Source: Acheta domesticus (taxonomy: Eukaryota > Arthropoda > Insecta > Orthoptera > Gryllidae). Taken from it: a DNA stretch of 64,000 nt. Shown one piece after another: positions 35,715-47,579 of this stretch (position 1 is the stretch's first letter; every line of letters starts with the position of its first letter). The position numbers and the translations under genes are program-made. The stretch covers positions 72,451,821-72,515,820 of the forward strand of contig JAHLJT010008756.1 in NCBI GenBank assembly GCA_031308135.1, given 5' to 3'. A model generated the notes under the pieces. The model ran no database searches. It worked only from the letters and a program-made list of their open reading frames with translations, and was not told where the DNA came from.

Positions 35715-37133
35715 TAGTGGCGTAGCCTGAGTTTTGGCTTAGGGTATGTAACTCGAGAAATGAGAAAATAATTTAAAATTCCTAAGTATTCCTCATTCAC
35801 CAATACCATTTCTGTCACATTGGTCAATTACAGCACACAAATAATTTGTATATTTGAAATAAAAACTGATCCAGTAAACGTAATAATGCCTCACGTACTT
35901 CATGTAGTTTATTGGTTGAAAGTTAGAAAAAGTTGACTTAAGTTCACGACCTAGCAAAATATAAATGTGTGTCCTCATACTTTAATAATAAGAGCACTAT
36001 CAAACCCAATAATTTTCAAAATTGTCCAATTCATATCATTTCGAACCCATTAGAATTTACATAATTTATAAAATGGAAAGTAATGATCTATAATAAAAAT
36101 ATAATGCGAAAGAGAAAACAATCAATTTACAGACACGTAATGAAAAACAGATGACAGTTGTCCTTTGCTGCTTACATAAAGGGTTTCATCCAGTATCGAG
36201 GAGACAAAAGAGGCTTTAGAAAATTCATTTGTAATTTCATGGGACATTACCATGCTCACACTTAAAATCCAATTATTCTGAATTTCTGGCGAGATCGCAT
36301 GAAATGAATTTAATGAATGATATGAATTTTCCATATCATCCTTGTCAGATTTATCATATTTCATTATTACACTTATATATTCCACGAAATTTTCTCTATT
36401 TGATGATCCCCTATTTTCATTATGGCTAGAAAATACAAGCTCTTGTCTCCCAAAAAAGCATACAACTCGAAGGAAATGTGACAGAATTTCCCTATTTTCC
36501 CTTATCAGTGTTGTATTGCTCAACATAGCCTGCGTTGGCTGTTTAAATAAAATTATATCCTCTCATATTTTTTTCAAATATTTTTAACTGTTTCTCACGT
36601 GCTATAATTTGTCCACGGAACAAAAATACGACTCCATTATTATGTCGGCACTTTGGACCGCGTTGTGCTCGCCATTCCAGGGCGCAGATGTGTATTGCAC
36701 AGTCACATACCCTCGTGCATTCAACCAGCACAATCCCTAACCTAAATTGGCTACAAATATATAGTTGCTAAATGCGTTAAAACAAGGTAATAAAAATTAA
36801 ATAAAACGACAATGTTTATGAATTAATCTCGTTCTCTTACAAACACCGAAGAGAACAATGTAGTTCCATAAATCGACAACTTTTTCGTGGGCACCTTGGA
36901 TGTAATGGGTCATTGTGCATTTGATTCACAGCCCAGGCTAGGCGGCATTTCAGACAGATTCGTTCATCCTTGTGAAGAATCCTCAACGACGCAATGTTTG
37001 AAATATAATGAAATAATTTTTAGTAGAAAAAGAAAATAACAAATGGACAATTTTTAATCATTTTAAAATATAAATAGCTGATATTGTCAGGGTATGTAAC
37101 ACATCATCCACATCCATGGACGCTACGCCCCTG
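35715..37133 (-). mobile_element. hAT element with decayed transposase
   Basis: Left end TAGTGGCGTAGCCTGAG and right end GGACGCTACGCCCCTG are inverted repeats of the CAGTGGCGTAGC type. Internal GGTATGTAAC (35742) and its inverted copy near 37090 extend the similarity. Flanks TAACACTC (35707-35714) and AAACACTC (37134-37141) match 7 of 8, an old hAT-type duplication. Length 1,419 bp, with a transposase fragment on the minus strand. The TIR is the same type as in the 49915-50691 element. Confidence 0.85.
36122..36526 (-). pseudogene. hAT (ZMYM1-like) transposase fragment
   Basis: A 134-codon minus-strand ORF has ENREILSHFLRVVCFFGRQE, then SSNRENFVEYISVI, then FHAISPEIQNNWILSVS and FVSSILDETLYVSSKGQLSS. 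This corresponds to the central part of hAT transposases of the ZMYM1/TTF-finger group (FLAKQEL.FRGH.E...NRGNF.E, SP.IQN.LI, DET.D.S...QLS). The N-terminal finger and the C-terminal dimerisation region are absent or scrambled. It sits inside a flanked element. Confidence 0.8.
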
Positions 37134-37526
37134 AAACACTCTAATAATGTCAATGCAGAGATATCTGTAAAGCAACTCGAAATGAAATGAACGATTTCGA
37201 TGAAACAGGAAAAAAGTCTATCCCAATATAATATTTAGTTTGTCGCTCTTCTCTACATGCGAGGATAAACTTTTTTGAATATATTCACCTTTCATATCGT
37301 TCCGACATCAAAAATGGCAAATTCAATGTGAAACAAAGCAGAAGAGAAGAAAACAAAACTTCGACAGAAAATTTCGGTCTTGGGCTTCGGAGCACTCGAA
37401 GATCTCGGATCAAAGCACGTTCGGTACCCTTGAATTTTATTTCTCTTCTAATGTGCTTCAACTCAAAATAATCTTCCCCTAAGCATTCACGGCTATCCCC
37501 TTTTGCTTGGTCATTCTGCCTGCTAA

Positions 37527-37679
37527 GGGGCCGTCCATAAATTACGTAACGCAAATTTCAAGTATTTCCAATACCCCATCTCCCCCTTGCAGCGCACTTC
37601 CCTATCTCTATGTAACGCAACGTAACGTTGCCTCAGACCCCCTCCCCCCTTTACCGTTACGTAATTTATGGATGACCCC
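37527..37679. mobile_element. Short MITE with CCGTCCATAAATTACGTAACG-type termini
   Basis: Left terminus 37527-37551 (GGGGCCGTCCATAAATTACG...) and right terminus 37655-37679 are inverted repeats with two mismatches in 25. Length 153 bp. Related sequence (GCGTTACGTAATTTATGGAC) occurs as a fragment near 27221-27240. The superfamily is not assigned; no clear target duplication. Confidence 0.8.
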
Positions 37680-38384
37680 TATGATGAGTGGCAGGTCCAC
37701 GGGCACGGACCCAGGTCCACGGCTTGCACAAGCCATACGGACAAGTACAAGTGAGCCTAGCAAATGCCATACTGGTGTCATGAGTCAACCATTAAAATTT
37801 GATTTGTTAAATCAAATTTATGGCAATATTCTTTTTTATTATAAACTATTTCATCGCCATGTGGCTCCGAGCTCTGACGAACGGAAAAATCTCCACGTTA
37901 CAAATTGGAAAACATGTTGACACCTTCTGGAGATCCGCCTTCCTTTCTAAAAACTCCCAGAATATTTCCACAAATACCATGACGATATATAACGACCGCC
38001 CAAGCTGCTGAAGGCAGTTCCGACGATAGCCACGCCGGAGGCCCATACTACACCACCACGAGAAGCCGAGCAGAAAAAGATGACGTCAGCGACGAGCCCT
38101 ACTCCGCCACCGCTGCTGAGAGAGCAATGGGTGAATGGTGGAATGATATGGTAAGAAGCCGCCGTCGTCGAACTTGACTCCCCGCCTCGTCTTCCTAAAG
38201 TGTTCTCATCTCTCTCCTTCCCTGTGTGTTCTCCATATCTCTCTAGTAATCGCATAATGCAGTAAATAAACATTATTATTCGAACTCTTATAGATTTTGG
38301 CTCAAATCCCCTTTCCCCTATCAATTCACAACAACCACCAATAACAACCACAGCACTCCCATTAACCTTCCTGCACCTCACTGG

Positions 38385-40615
38385 GAATGCGCTGTAACCG
38401 ATCAGCTTCCGCAGGGGCGCAGAAGGGATATCACACTGGTTCTCTGAGAGCCCACCTTCTTTGTCTATTCATATTTACCTTCATCTTGTCAATGTCATTG
38501 CCCCCTTCATCTTCCAGTCTTGAGTTAATGATATGCTCGAAAACCTTGCCCGCAGTATCGAACATGCACAGCGGCCGGTAAGACGCCGGTTCTTTAGTTT
38601 TTTTCCCCTTTGGAGGAAGTACTAGTTGTTTCTTCCAAACCCTCAGGAAATATCCCTTCTTTCAGACAAGAGTTGTAGAGGTCCACGAATGCTTCCTACG
38701 AGCGGATATTGCAGTATCGCGGGCCATCTTGAGTGATACTATCCGGTCCTGGAACCTTGAAATTACCAGTTCAACTTATTAAGTGCAGTATCTCATTATC
38801 AGTCTGGTGGCATCATTTCCGTATAAAGTGGCATGATCGTCGGTTCGCCGGGATGTGGGAATAAAGTCGTCACATTTCTCCGGAGAATGTTAGGGCAGGT
38901 TAGAGACTGGGTATGCGACTTTGTAAACCTGACAGTCTCGCATGTGCTACCCATACATCTTTATCAACTTAATCGCACAGGCTTTTAGCGCAAGGACGTT
39001 TACTTTCCCGAATTGCGGTCTTCAATTGGTTTCTGGCCAGTTTATGTTGTTCTTACAGTAGCACAAAGATATCTTCGCCACGAGCTCGCTGGTACAGTCT
39101 CTTGGCCCGAAGGCAGTGACAATGCTGTTGAGCAATGACTTCGTTCCACCCGTAAACTCAGGTAGTGGATTCCTCTTCTGGGCATAACTGCTTCACAACC
39201 TCTGTTTATCCAGTTCATAATTTGGCTAACCTTTGTCTCTGCCGTCCCTGAAGGTACACAATTCTCTAAGCAGAGGTGGAGTATTTCTTTTCCATCCCCC
39301 TCACCATACATCCCGGTCCAACGTTACCCTTCTTTCTTTGATATCGCATCTCGTGTAGAATAGCCTGATGGTTGCTGTGTGTATGGTGTTCTGACTTTCC
39401 AGGACACTCCCATTCTCAACAAGCTGTCATAAACGTTATGTCCACCACTAATCCTACACCACCTATGTGGAAGGTGTGTGTACCTCCAGTGTTAACTTGC
39501 ACTACGTTCAAGAGAACGAATGTTTCTAGCACAGCTTGACCCTCTCTTGTTCACTGTCGAGCCTACCCCACTACACGGCCTACGCGTTGAATCCCCAGTT
39601 ATCATGAGGAGGCTGCGACCTTTGGCAACAAGAACTAGACGGTCCAGGTATTGCTCAAACTCATCAAACGTAGCGTTTGGTGACGCATAGCAGCTGTAGA
39701 TAGAGTCCATCCATTTTGACCCAGGCGAATCCAACTTCGACTCGAGTCATTACTTGGTGGAATGGACGATTCCCACTTTCCCCAATTGCTGCTTTGTTAT
39801 GTTGGTCGGATACCCAAGATAAATTGTCGCGGTTTCTGTACTCTCACAGTATTGCGACATGTCCCCTATTCCCTCACTGGCTGTGTTAGGAAATCCTGAG
39901 CAATTTCACAGTGGTTCACATTTATTTGAACTAATTTTATGGTCTGTCCGATATTGCCTTTTGTGCTCTTTGGTAGGAAGGACATCTATTACATTAACTA
40001 GCATGTTTGGTGTCTTTGCCGTTTTGTACGCACAGCAAGCTCTTTGGATCCTTCGTACATGTATTAGCGAAGTGAGCATCATCGCAATTCATATAAAATT
40101 TAGATCTGTCGCACGGGCTCTTACATTCTCGACTTACCTGTCCCAAATCTAAGCATTTGAGCCTCTCTCGCAAATGACAGTTCACCCATCCTGTTCTAAC
40201 ATTACCAGCAACTAACAGGGTGTTGGCCATGGTGGCTCGGAGTCTGACTACTGCAACCCGTATTCCCCATATGCCGGTCTCAGGAATTACTCTACTGATG
40301 CCAATAAATCCTTCGCTTCCGGGAATCGGTCAGCCAAAGCATTGTGGACTTCTTAGGTTGTGACCACTTCCCGGTCCTTCACCTGAATGGTTATGTCATG
40401 AGTGAGTGATCTCACATCGGCATGCGACTCAAACTTTCTTTAGTGGAGACTGAAACTCCAGTGTTTGGCAATCTGCGGATCGGCGAAGTTGTAGGAGGAG
40501 ATCCCGCATGCTGTCTTCCGGATCTGAATGACATATGAACCCAAATTCTTGAACTCAGCATTACCTTCAACTTTTCTCAATTTGTCCGCGTAGAATGCCA
40601 TAATTTTTCTTCTTT
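38385..40615 (-). mobile_element. R1-like non-LTR retrotransposon, decayed
   Basis: Read on the minus strand, the parts come in the correct order. ORF1 zinc knuckles (39994-40230): C-x9-C...C-x3-C, with LGQVSRECKSPCDRSKF and a second C..H..C motif. Endonuclease (39492-39734): IYSCYASPNATFDEFEQYLD and LLMITGDS. Inter-domain segment with the MPRRGIHYLSLR-type motif (39042-39311). RT start (38520-38640): QLVLPPKGKKTKEPASYRPL and CMFDTAGKVFEHIINSRLE. These are hallmark segments of R1-clade elements. The reading frame is broken many times, and the RT is cut off after its second block near 38385. The copy is old and antisense to the host gene. Confidence 0.85.
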
Positions 40616-41512
40616 ATTACTAAAACATCTGGCTTTATTACTAAAGCATCTGGCTCATGAAACATATTACTCAATATGTAAAATTATGTAACGACACAAT
40701 TGGATATGTTAGAACGGCGACGATTCGCCAAAATTACAATTTTGAGAACGTTAAGTAGACAGACAAAAATATGTAATTACAGTAAAACTTGCTAAATGCG
40801 GAACGTGTATAATGGGGAAATCTCTCTAATGTGAACATAAATCGCTGTCCAGCCAAACGTAAATTTTGTAGGATTACATTGCATAATGCGGAATTTTGCC
40901 TAATACGAAACAAAATACTAGTCCCTGGAGATTCCGCATTGATCAAGTTTTACTTTACCAACATAAAACTCCGGTTTCTAGTTATCAGCCGGCAATGAAA
41001 GGAACCTCGGGCTTAAGATCATGATGATCACATTGCTTTCACGTTTATATTACGAGTGCTCCAAAAATATTTCACGAACATGAAGAAAACCTTCATAATT
41101 TTTGTTCTTAATATGCGACTCAAACTCTACTCGAATGAAACACATTGCAAACTAAGTGCTACGGTTCTCTCACAATTTTATTTTATTTATATATGAGGAG
41201 CAACTGGTTAAAACATATTAGCTTATTAAAACAATATAATGCTTCCTGAGTGTTCGTATTACAAAATTCAACATTTTCTGAGACGATCATTTTATTTTGT
41301 CCATTGTTAATATGTATTTAATATTCTTTTATCTGCCTTATATTATGTTGTGTATGTTCAGAAAATTTAAAATGGATTAAGAATTTGCTTCAAACAATAG
41401 GGAAATAAATTGCGGAGTTAATTCACTCCAATATGTTGCTCCGCATACATAGGGCCTTTATTGTATCTCGCTGGATCAGATCAGTGAAGTGATGAGAGTA
41501 TTTTGTTTGCAG

Positions 41513-43020
41513 GTGAAGCAGCCCAAACAGCAGGGGACAAAATTACTAATACTGGAGAAGCATCGTCAGGAAAAAATTCCTCCACTGGTCCTAATCTTTC
41601 GTGTCCGTTTTGCGAACGAAATTTTGCCTCTCAGAAGATCCTAGAACAGCACGTGAACGTTCACATGGGAGAAAGGCCCTTCCCATGTACTATTTGTGGG
41701 ACGGCGTTTTCTTGGTACAGTAACTTGAAGAGGCACATGAGGAATATTCATAAAAAGCACCAAAAATCGAACAAACAGACAACGACAACGGGAACCCGTT
41801 CCTGTACAGCCAGGCTCGAGCCAATCGAGGACGACGGGACGAAGATGACGAATACCACCACTTCTGCGTCAGCGAGTGCGACTGCATCAGTAGAAGAGAT
41901 AATGTCAGTGGCAACATCTTCGGAAAGATTAGAATCTTCACAAATCCCCGTCGCCAGTCAGAAAGAACGTAACGATAAAGAAGAGCAACCATCTCTCTTT
42001 ACAAAAAAAAGCAGCAACGATGTTTCGACTTCTCAAGACGCGCGGATTCGCTACCATGCGTGCTACGTGTGCGGCCGAAAATTCTCCAAAAACTGCTATC
42101 TGAAGCAGCATATGAACTCCCATTCGGGAGAAAAACCATACGAGTGTATGCATTGTGGGATGACGTTCACGTGGTTAAGTAGTTTGCTGAGACACAAACA
42201 GAAACAGCACAAATCAAAGCGCAAGGGAAAGCAGCCCTATACGTCCGCAGCGAAAACCAACCCAGTGGTAACAGTGCAAACAGCAACCAAGACAGCAATG
42301 GAAAAGATCTGCTCAGACACGGAAGTTGTTAACAGTTTGATTCCGCAGACTGAGAAAATTGACATTGGCATCCCTCAACAAACATCTGTAATGAGTGACG
42401 GTAACAATCAAGGATCTAAACGGCTGATTCTTGATCACCTACGAAGACATACCGCTAGGGGGCAACATCAGTGTAATATATGCGGGCGAAAGTTCTCCAG
42501 CCAGTGGCATTTGGACCGTCATGTGAACTCTCACCCTGTGATGAAGCCATTTCGTTGCCCGCTGTGCGAAAAGAGCTTCGTTTGGGAACGCAACTTAAAA
42601 GCGCACTTGTACCTCACTCACATGAAAGAATCGGATCTCCAGTCTTTGAGAAAGAAAACCCACGACCGTACGCAGATACAACATGAGCCAAACAGTATGC
42701 CTAGTACAAAAGCAAATGAGGATAAAAACGCCGCTTCCGAACCTAGTTTGGTTTCAGAACAGGTGGTATGTAATGAATCATTGCAGTGTAATATATGTTC
42801 AAAAAGATTCACTATATTAGGAAGTTTGAAAAGGCATATGCTTAAACACACGAATATAAAACCATTGTCATGTGTGGTATGTGGAAAAACGTTTTCTAGG
42901 AAAGACTACTTGCAATCACATAGCAAATTGCATTATAAAAACACTAATTTTTTAAAACGAAAAAAGCAAAATATGTTGCCAGAAAAAATTGATAACAAAA
43001 AAAACCTTCAGGAAGTTTGA
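41513..43020 (+). CDS. Exon E part 1: eight C2H2 fingers, ends at TGA
   Basis: The exon starts after TTTTGTTTGCAG. The codon split with exon D gives G-EAAQTAGDK. The apparent TTG start upstream of the acceptor is intronic. Eight C-x2-C...H-x3/4-H fingers come in four pairs: about 41602-41745 (CPFCERNFASQ, CTICGTAFSW), 42061-42212 (CYVCGRKFSKN, CMHCGMTFTW), 42472-42622 (CNICGRKFSSQ, CPLCEKSFVWE) and 42787-42933 (CNICSKRFTIL, CVVCGKTFSRK). HSGEKPY is a canonical TGEKP-type linker. Linkers between pairs are long and Ser/Thr/Lys-rich. Paired fingers are typical DNA-binding modules. The frame stops at TGA 43018-43020, 12 nt after the A AAA AAC heptamer, while the -1 frame stays open for 683 codons. 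Confidence 0.95.
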
Positions 43021-43056
43021 ATGAGAGAGATTTGACAACAGAAAAAGTCCCTGAAG
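42999..43056 (+). promoter_or_regulatory. Candidate -1 ribosomal frameshift site (A AAA AAC)
   Basis: In the incoming frame the codons are GAT AAC AAA AAA AAC CTT CAG GAA GTT TGA. The heptamer A AAA AAC (42999-43005) is phased exactly as required for tandem -1 slippage (X XXY YYZ), and the stop follows 12 nt later. Slippage leads into the frame of exon E part 2, reading K-K-P-S-G-S-L-N-E-R. Downstream, CTTCAGG (43006-43012) and CCTGAAG (43050-43056) are perfect complements and could form a 7-bp stem, but with essentially no spacer, unlike the usual 5-9 nt. The run contains eight A, so a one-base deletion or assembly error is an equally simple explanation. Confidence 0.5.
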
Positions 43057-45053
43057 AATCAATGGCACACAAAGTTCAGGATGAAATGATGGGAACTAAA
43101 ACAAAAGCTAACGGTTCAGCAGACAGTTGCCCAAGTCAAGGTACTAAAGAGCAATATCAGTGTATAATGTGTCCAAAGCAAACTAATTCCAAGGCGGCAA
43201 TGCTTGCACATATGCAAATGCATATGGGAGGAAACCAAACACTTTGCAGTATTTGTGGAAAACAAGTGAATAATCTTCCACGGCACATGTTGCAACACAC
43301 TGGTGAGAAACTATACCAGTGTACAGTCTGTGAGAAAAGATTTGCTAGGAAAGAACAATTACTTAAACATGAACTCAACTGTACACAAAAACCAGTTAAT
43401 GTTATCGAAGAACATGATGTTCAAGTAGTAAAGAAGTCAAAAGTAGAGAGTAAAAGAAGTCAAAGGCAGTGCCACATATGCAACAAAATGTTCAATTCCA
43501 GTTATTTAAAAGAACATCTTCGCATCCATTCCGGAATTAAACCATTCCAATGTAGAGTCTGTTCCAGAACATTCCGATTTAGGAGTGCTTTCGTGAATCA
43601 TTTAAAAATTCATAAGAAGATGAAACAAGACTCATTAAAAGACAAAGTAACAACTGAAGAAACATTAAAAAATGCTCCAATCAAAGAAATTGAAAATAAC
43701 AATGTTACTAAGCAACCAGGTTTGGAAAACTATGAATGTTCAGTGTGTGGCAGATATTTAAGCTCTAAAGCAGCTTTGCTCTGCCATGTTCTCAGGCATG
43801 AGGGTAAGGGGAATACATGCAACATTTGTGATAAGAAATTGTCCTCATCAAAGCATCTTCTATGTCATATGCGCACACATACAGGAGAAAAACCCTTTGA
43901 ATGTCAGGTGTGCAAGAAGAAATTTACGTGGAGGGATAGCTGGCGAAACCACACTAAAATACATATTCAAAGAAACAATCTGATACATAAGAAAGGACTG
44001 AGTGAACATCCACAGAAGAGTAGTGGATGTGTAGAAGAAACACGCTTGAAAAATCTCAAATTAACAGAAACTTCATCCAGTGGTAATTTGAAGCAAACTA
44101 AGAAAGGGAATTCTTTCCATAGCCAGATGGTTACAACATCCAAAGTGATGAAAAAACATCAAAATATAAATAGAAAAAGATTTCAGTGCAAGGTCTGTAA
44201 GAAGATGACCTCCACCCGATTTAACTTGCTCATGCACATGCAGACTCATTCAAGAGGGGAAAAGTTTAGCTGCACAATCTGTCACAAAATTTTCTCCAGA
44301 AGAGAGACTCTAAAAATGCACATGAAATCACACACACAAATTTCTAATAAAAACATTGACAAAGAAGCTGATGACATAAATGCAGAACATCAGAAAGGAA
44401 AAGTTCATACTCAGGTAGATGAATTGTTAACCTTTCCTAAAGATTCACTCCCTCACAAACCTACTCGATCCAGCAGAATATCTACTAATGACAGTGGGAC
44501 TGATGAATCACTTTTGGTGAATCATTTGAAAGACCTTGGTAAGGTTTCTAGCTCTGATAGAGTAGAAGAGGGAAAATTGCTTGACAAAAAGTCTGCAGTT
44601 TCTAAGATTCATAATAGAGATGTGGTTCTGGTAGATACCAACCAGAGTATCATGCAAGGAAAGCCTCCTAGTCAGGGTAAAGATTCAAAAAGAGAGAGTC
44701 TTCCTTCACAAGCTCAAGAAACAGTAGCATCCAGTGCCAGAACTAGTCAGTCTTTTGAGAAAAGAGCCGAAATGATCCACTCTGGAGGCAAAACATATGA
44801 AGGAAATAGTACAAAAGATGCAGATTCTAAAAACAAGACTCTGACTTGTGAATTTTGTGGAAAAGTGTTTTCTCAGCAGCCAAAACTACTAAGACATCTA
44901 ATGAACCAAAATTGTTCAGGGCAATTCGAATGTAATGTTTGTCATAAAAAGTACAATAATAAAGGAAGATTGAATAGACACATGCTATTGCATTCACAAG
45001 ATTTATCAAAGTGTGATGATGATAAGGCAAGATCTCCATTGCAATCATTACAG
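43005..45053 (+). CDS. Exon E part 2: twelve zinc fingers in the -1 frame
   Basis: Open for 683 codons from CCT 43005 to the donor CAG|GTAATA (45054). Fingers: 43159-43390 (three; the second is short, CSICGKQVNNLPRHMLQH, and the third is C2HC, ending HELNC), 43470-43615 (two), 43736-43966 (three, with HTGEKPFEC linker), 44186-44336 (two) and 44846-44994 (two, the first C2HC-type ending HLMNQNC). Between 44340 and 44840 is a long charged, Ser/Lys-rich linker. It leaves in phase 0 into exon F, so this frame is required for the downstream exons. An ATG at 43062 could start a separate product, but there is no acceptor or promoter evidence. Reading through the donor adds only VIN before TAA. Confidence 0.93.
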
Positions 45054-45203
45054 GTAATAAACTAAAAGAAAATGTTAACAATTTTAAAGTGATACAATAT
45101 AAATTAAAAGACTAAACAATTTATGAAACTTGATCTATTATTGCAAAAATTTATTGTTAATATATAGTCTGTATATTTAATTTATATTTTACTAACTTCA
45201 TAG
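45054..45203 (+). other. Short intron E/F (150 bp)
   Basis: GTAATA donor and CTTCATAG acceptor, AT-rich. It is the only short intron in the gene. Retention would add three codons and a stop, giving a protein that ends after finger 20. Confidence 0.85.
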
Positions 45204-45399
45204 GAACCAGAGGTGATAACCATTGATTCAAGGTCCCCTAGTCCGGAGAATATAAATGAAAGTGTTTCCTCAGACAACCAGAGATTTGACAAGTGTGGAG
45301 AAGTTTTACATTCAATGATAGTGACTGGTGTAAAAGGACAGTGTAATGTGCCGACAAATTTGATGTCATCAGATAAGACTCCATTAGAAAGGCTTACAG
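45204..45399 (+). CDS. Exon F of the multi-finger zinc-finger gene
   Basis: 196 nt between CATAG and the strong donor GTACGT. Enters in phase 0, leaves in phase 1. It begins EPEVITIDSRSPSPENINES and ends DKTPLERLT, then the G of a split GAT completed by exon G. No finger; Ser/Asp-rich linker. VITID next to acidic and SP residues resembles a SUMO-interacting motif. SPSP is a possible proline-directed phosphorylation site. Both are inferences from short motifs. Confidence 0.85.
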
Positions 45400-47579
45400 G
45401 TACGTACATTAAATGTTGGAAATATGTGGTAAATCTTTTTAATTTCTATTCGTTCACAGTATGGTTTTGAGAAACTTTTCATTATGCGAGTTATTTCATT
45501 GAGATCGCTTCACTATCTTGATACCAACTCTAGTTTTTGTATAATGTTCACCACCTTGTTAAAGACCAATTCATAGAATGCTATTATATATTGTTGTTGT
45601 GCTACGTTGTGTGTTCAGAATTTCCTCTCAGAATGGTATGGCAAAGTTAGTTGACTCTTGTGCCAGTGTGCTACACTGATATGCTTTACATACTAATAAA
45701 TTAACATATTCGGAAATACAGTCAATTTTTAAGCTCTTAAGAACCATAATTAAAATTTTAACTCTTGCCATTTTTTTCAACATCGTTTTAAAAACAAGTT
45801 ATAGGGGACACATACATGTACAACACAAGTTATTAAAAATAAATTATGTGGTGGTTCTCCAGTTGATTAAAAAAAAAAACAATGTATAGTGATCCATCCA
45901 AAGTAGAATAATTTCACTGTAGCAGGTTTTGGTCTTGAAACTACAAAAAGTTAATGGACACAAATTACAGAACAACTTTTAAGTTTCACAACCTAAACTT
46001 CATTGCAGTATTAGATGTTCCACAAGCTTAGAGGGTGCACTGTAAACGATAGTTCTCTCATAAAAGTCTAGTTCATGTTGAATCTCTTATAGAATGTGCC
46101 CAAGACAAATTATGCTTTTATATATTTAACTGTACAAACTAATCTTAAATTTTAAGTACAGTTGCTTGCATGTTTGTTAGCTTGCTTACTTCTTTGTTTG
46201 TTTTGTGTGTCTGTGTATTTATGTAAATTTGTATATCTGTGTCACTCATGGACAGACTTTTTGCTTATTAATTACAACTTAATAGCATGTGCAAAATAAC
46301 TTTTGACAATGATGAAGATGTCTGCAACTCTGAAAATGGCTTAAAGAACTTTTTTAACCATAAGATAGTAATATTCTATAAAAATTCTGTTCAGTGTTTA
46401 CAAATTACAATGTCTGCTACATTGTTTGCAACTCTGCTGACACTATCAGCTTTTTGCCTATTTCCCAGCCTGTGCGTCTATGTTATTGCTAACGGTGCAT
46501 GAATAAGGTTTCGGACCTCCCTGACTGTTGGTTGTTTTTTTTTAAAAGAGATCTGTTGTATTTATTTGTTTGTTCATTGGCCTGTTGTATGTCTGTTCGC
46601 TTCTGCTTGCTTTCTGAATGTTAAAACTGTTCATTTGTGTATCCTGTCTGTGCATCTATCTGAATCCTGACTACATCAATCATATTAGTTTTTTTTTCAC
46701 TTGAGATCTACATTTTCCAATTTTGCAGATTTCCCTTTACAGCCATTGATACCAGTCCACACCAATCATTGATCATTTTTTCTATTTTCTTTATATTCAG
46801 AGATTCAAGCTCCTGTGTAACAAACTGCACATGCAATTGTAACATTTAAATAGTTATAAAAGGATGTTAGAATGATGAATTTTTCTATTACTTTCATTTA
46901 CTTTCTTCATGTTGGTCTTATATAACAATTTAACCTCTGAATATCAACATAACATAAGTCATTTTCAAGGCTTTATCGTTTATTAGCACATTTGCCGGAA
47001 ATTGTAAAATTTGTAAATGTTATAAAATTTAGCCAGGAAACTGAAAAAATGTCCATAACTTCACTTTTCAGTTTTCTTCAGATTTCCATGAGAATTATTG
47101 ACAAATAACACATTTTGAATAAAAGTATGTATGTACAGAGTTTTGTAGAATTGATTTTAAATATGAGAAATAATTCGGAAAAAGTTTATTTTTTAGGAAA
47201 AGCTCTCAGAATTTATCATAAATAAGAAAACTAGTGGTGCTACTGAATGGCACAGACTTTCCCGTATTTGTTTTGTATTCCCTTTGGTCTTGGCTAGCTA
47301 TTCGTACTTGCCACATTCTAGAGTCTCTAGGGACTCTACTACATTCTCTTGCCAGCTGCCATCTATAGCTGCTCGAAGTTCATTTTCTTGACATTTTCTA
47401 AATTTTTCTGTTTCCTAATAGTAGAACAGGAGTATTATTTTAAGGATATTAAAGAACAACAAAACCTCGCCCTAAATGGCAATTTTCTTTGAAAAACTTG
47501 GGGATTTGGAGTTTTTTAAGAAAATGGCGTTTCAGCGGTATTGTAAATGCGAAATTTGAAGCTCATTTTCACAGAAAAA

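Larger units (their letters stand above)
33793..41512 (+). other. Intron D/E (about 7.7 kb)
   Basis: GTAGTA donor and TTTTGTTTGCAG acceptor. Contains an unassigned TE-like ORF end (35440-35656), a 1.4-kb hAT element with transposase remnant (35715-37133), a short TIR MITE (37527-37679) and an R1-like element on the minus strand (38385-40615). 33800-35300 and 40620-41500 show nothing I can support. Confidence 0.7.

Noticed and set aside
36342..36587. Plus-strand ORF across the hAT fragment
   Set aside because: Shadow of the minus-strand transposase remnant.
41503..41512. TTG start for the first finger block
   Set aside because: These bases are part of the splice acceptor TTTTGTTTGCAG; the frame enters from exon D.
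43062..45065. Second finger block as a separate gene starting at its own ATG or TTG
   Set aside because: It lies in the same exon with no acceptor or promoter signal, and the overlap and phase evidence fit one transcript better.
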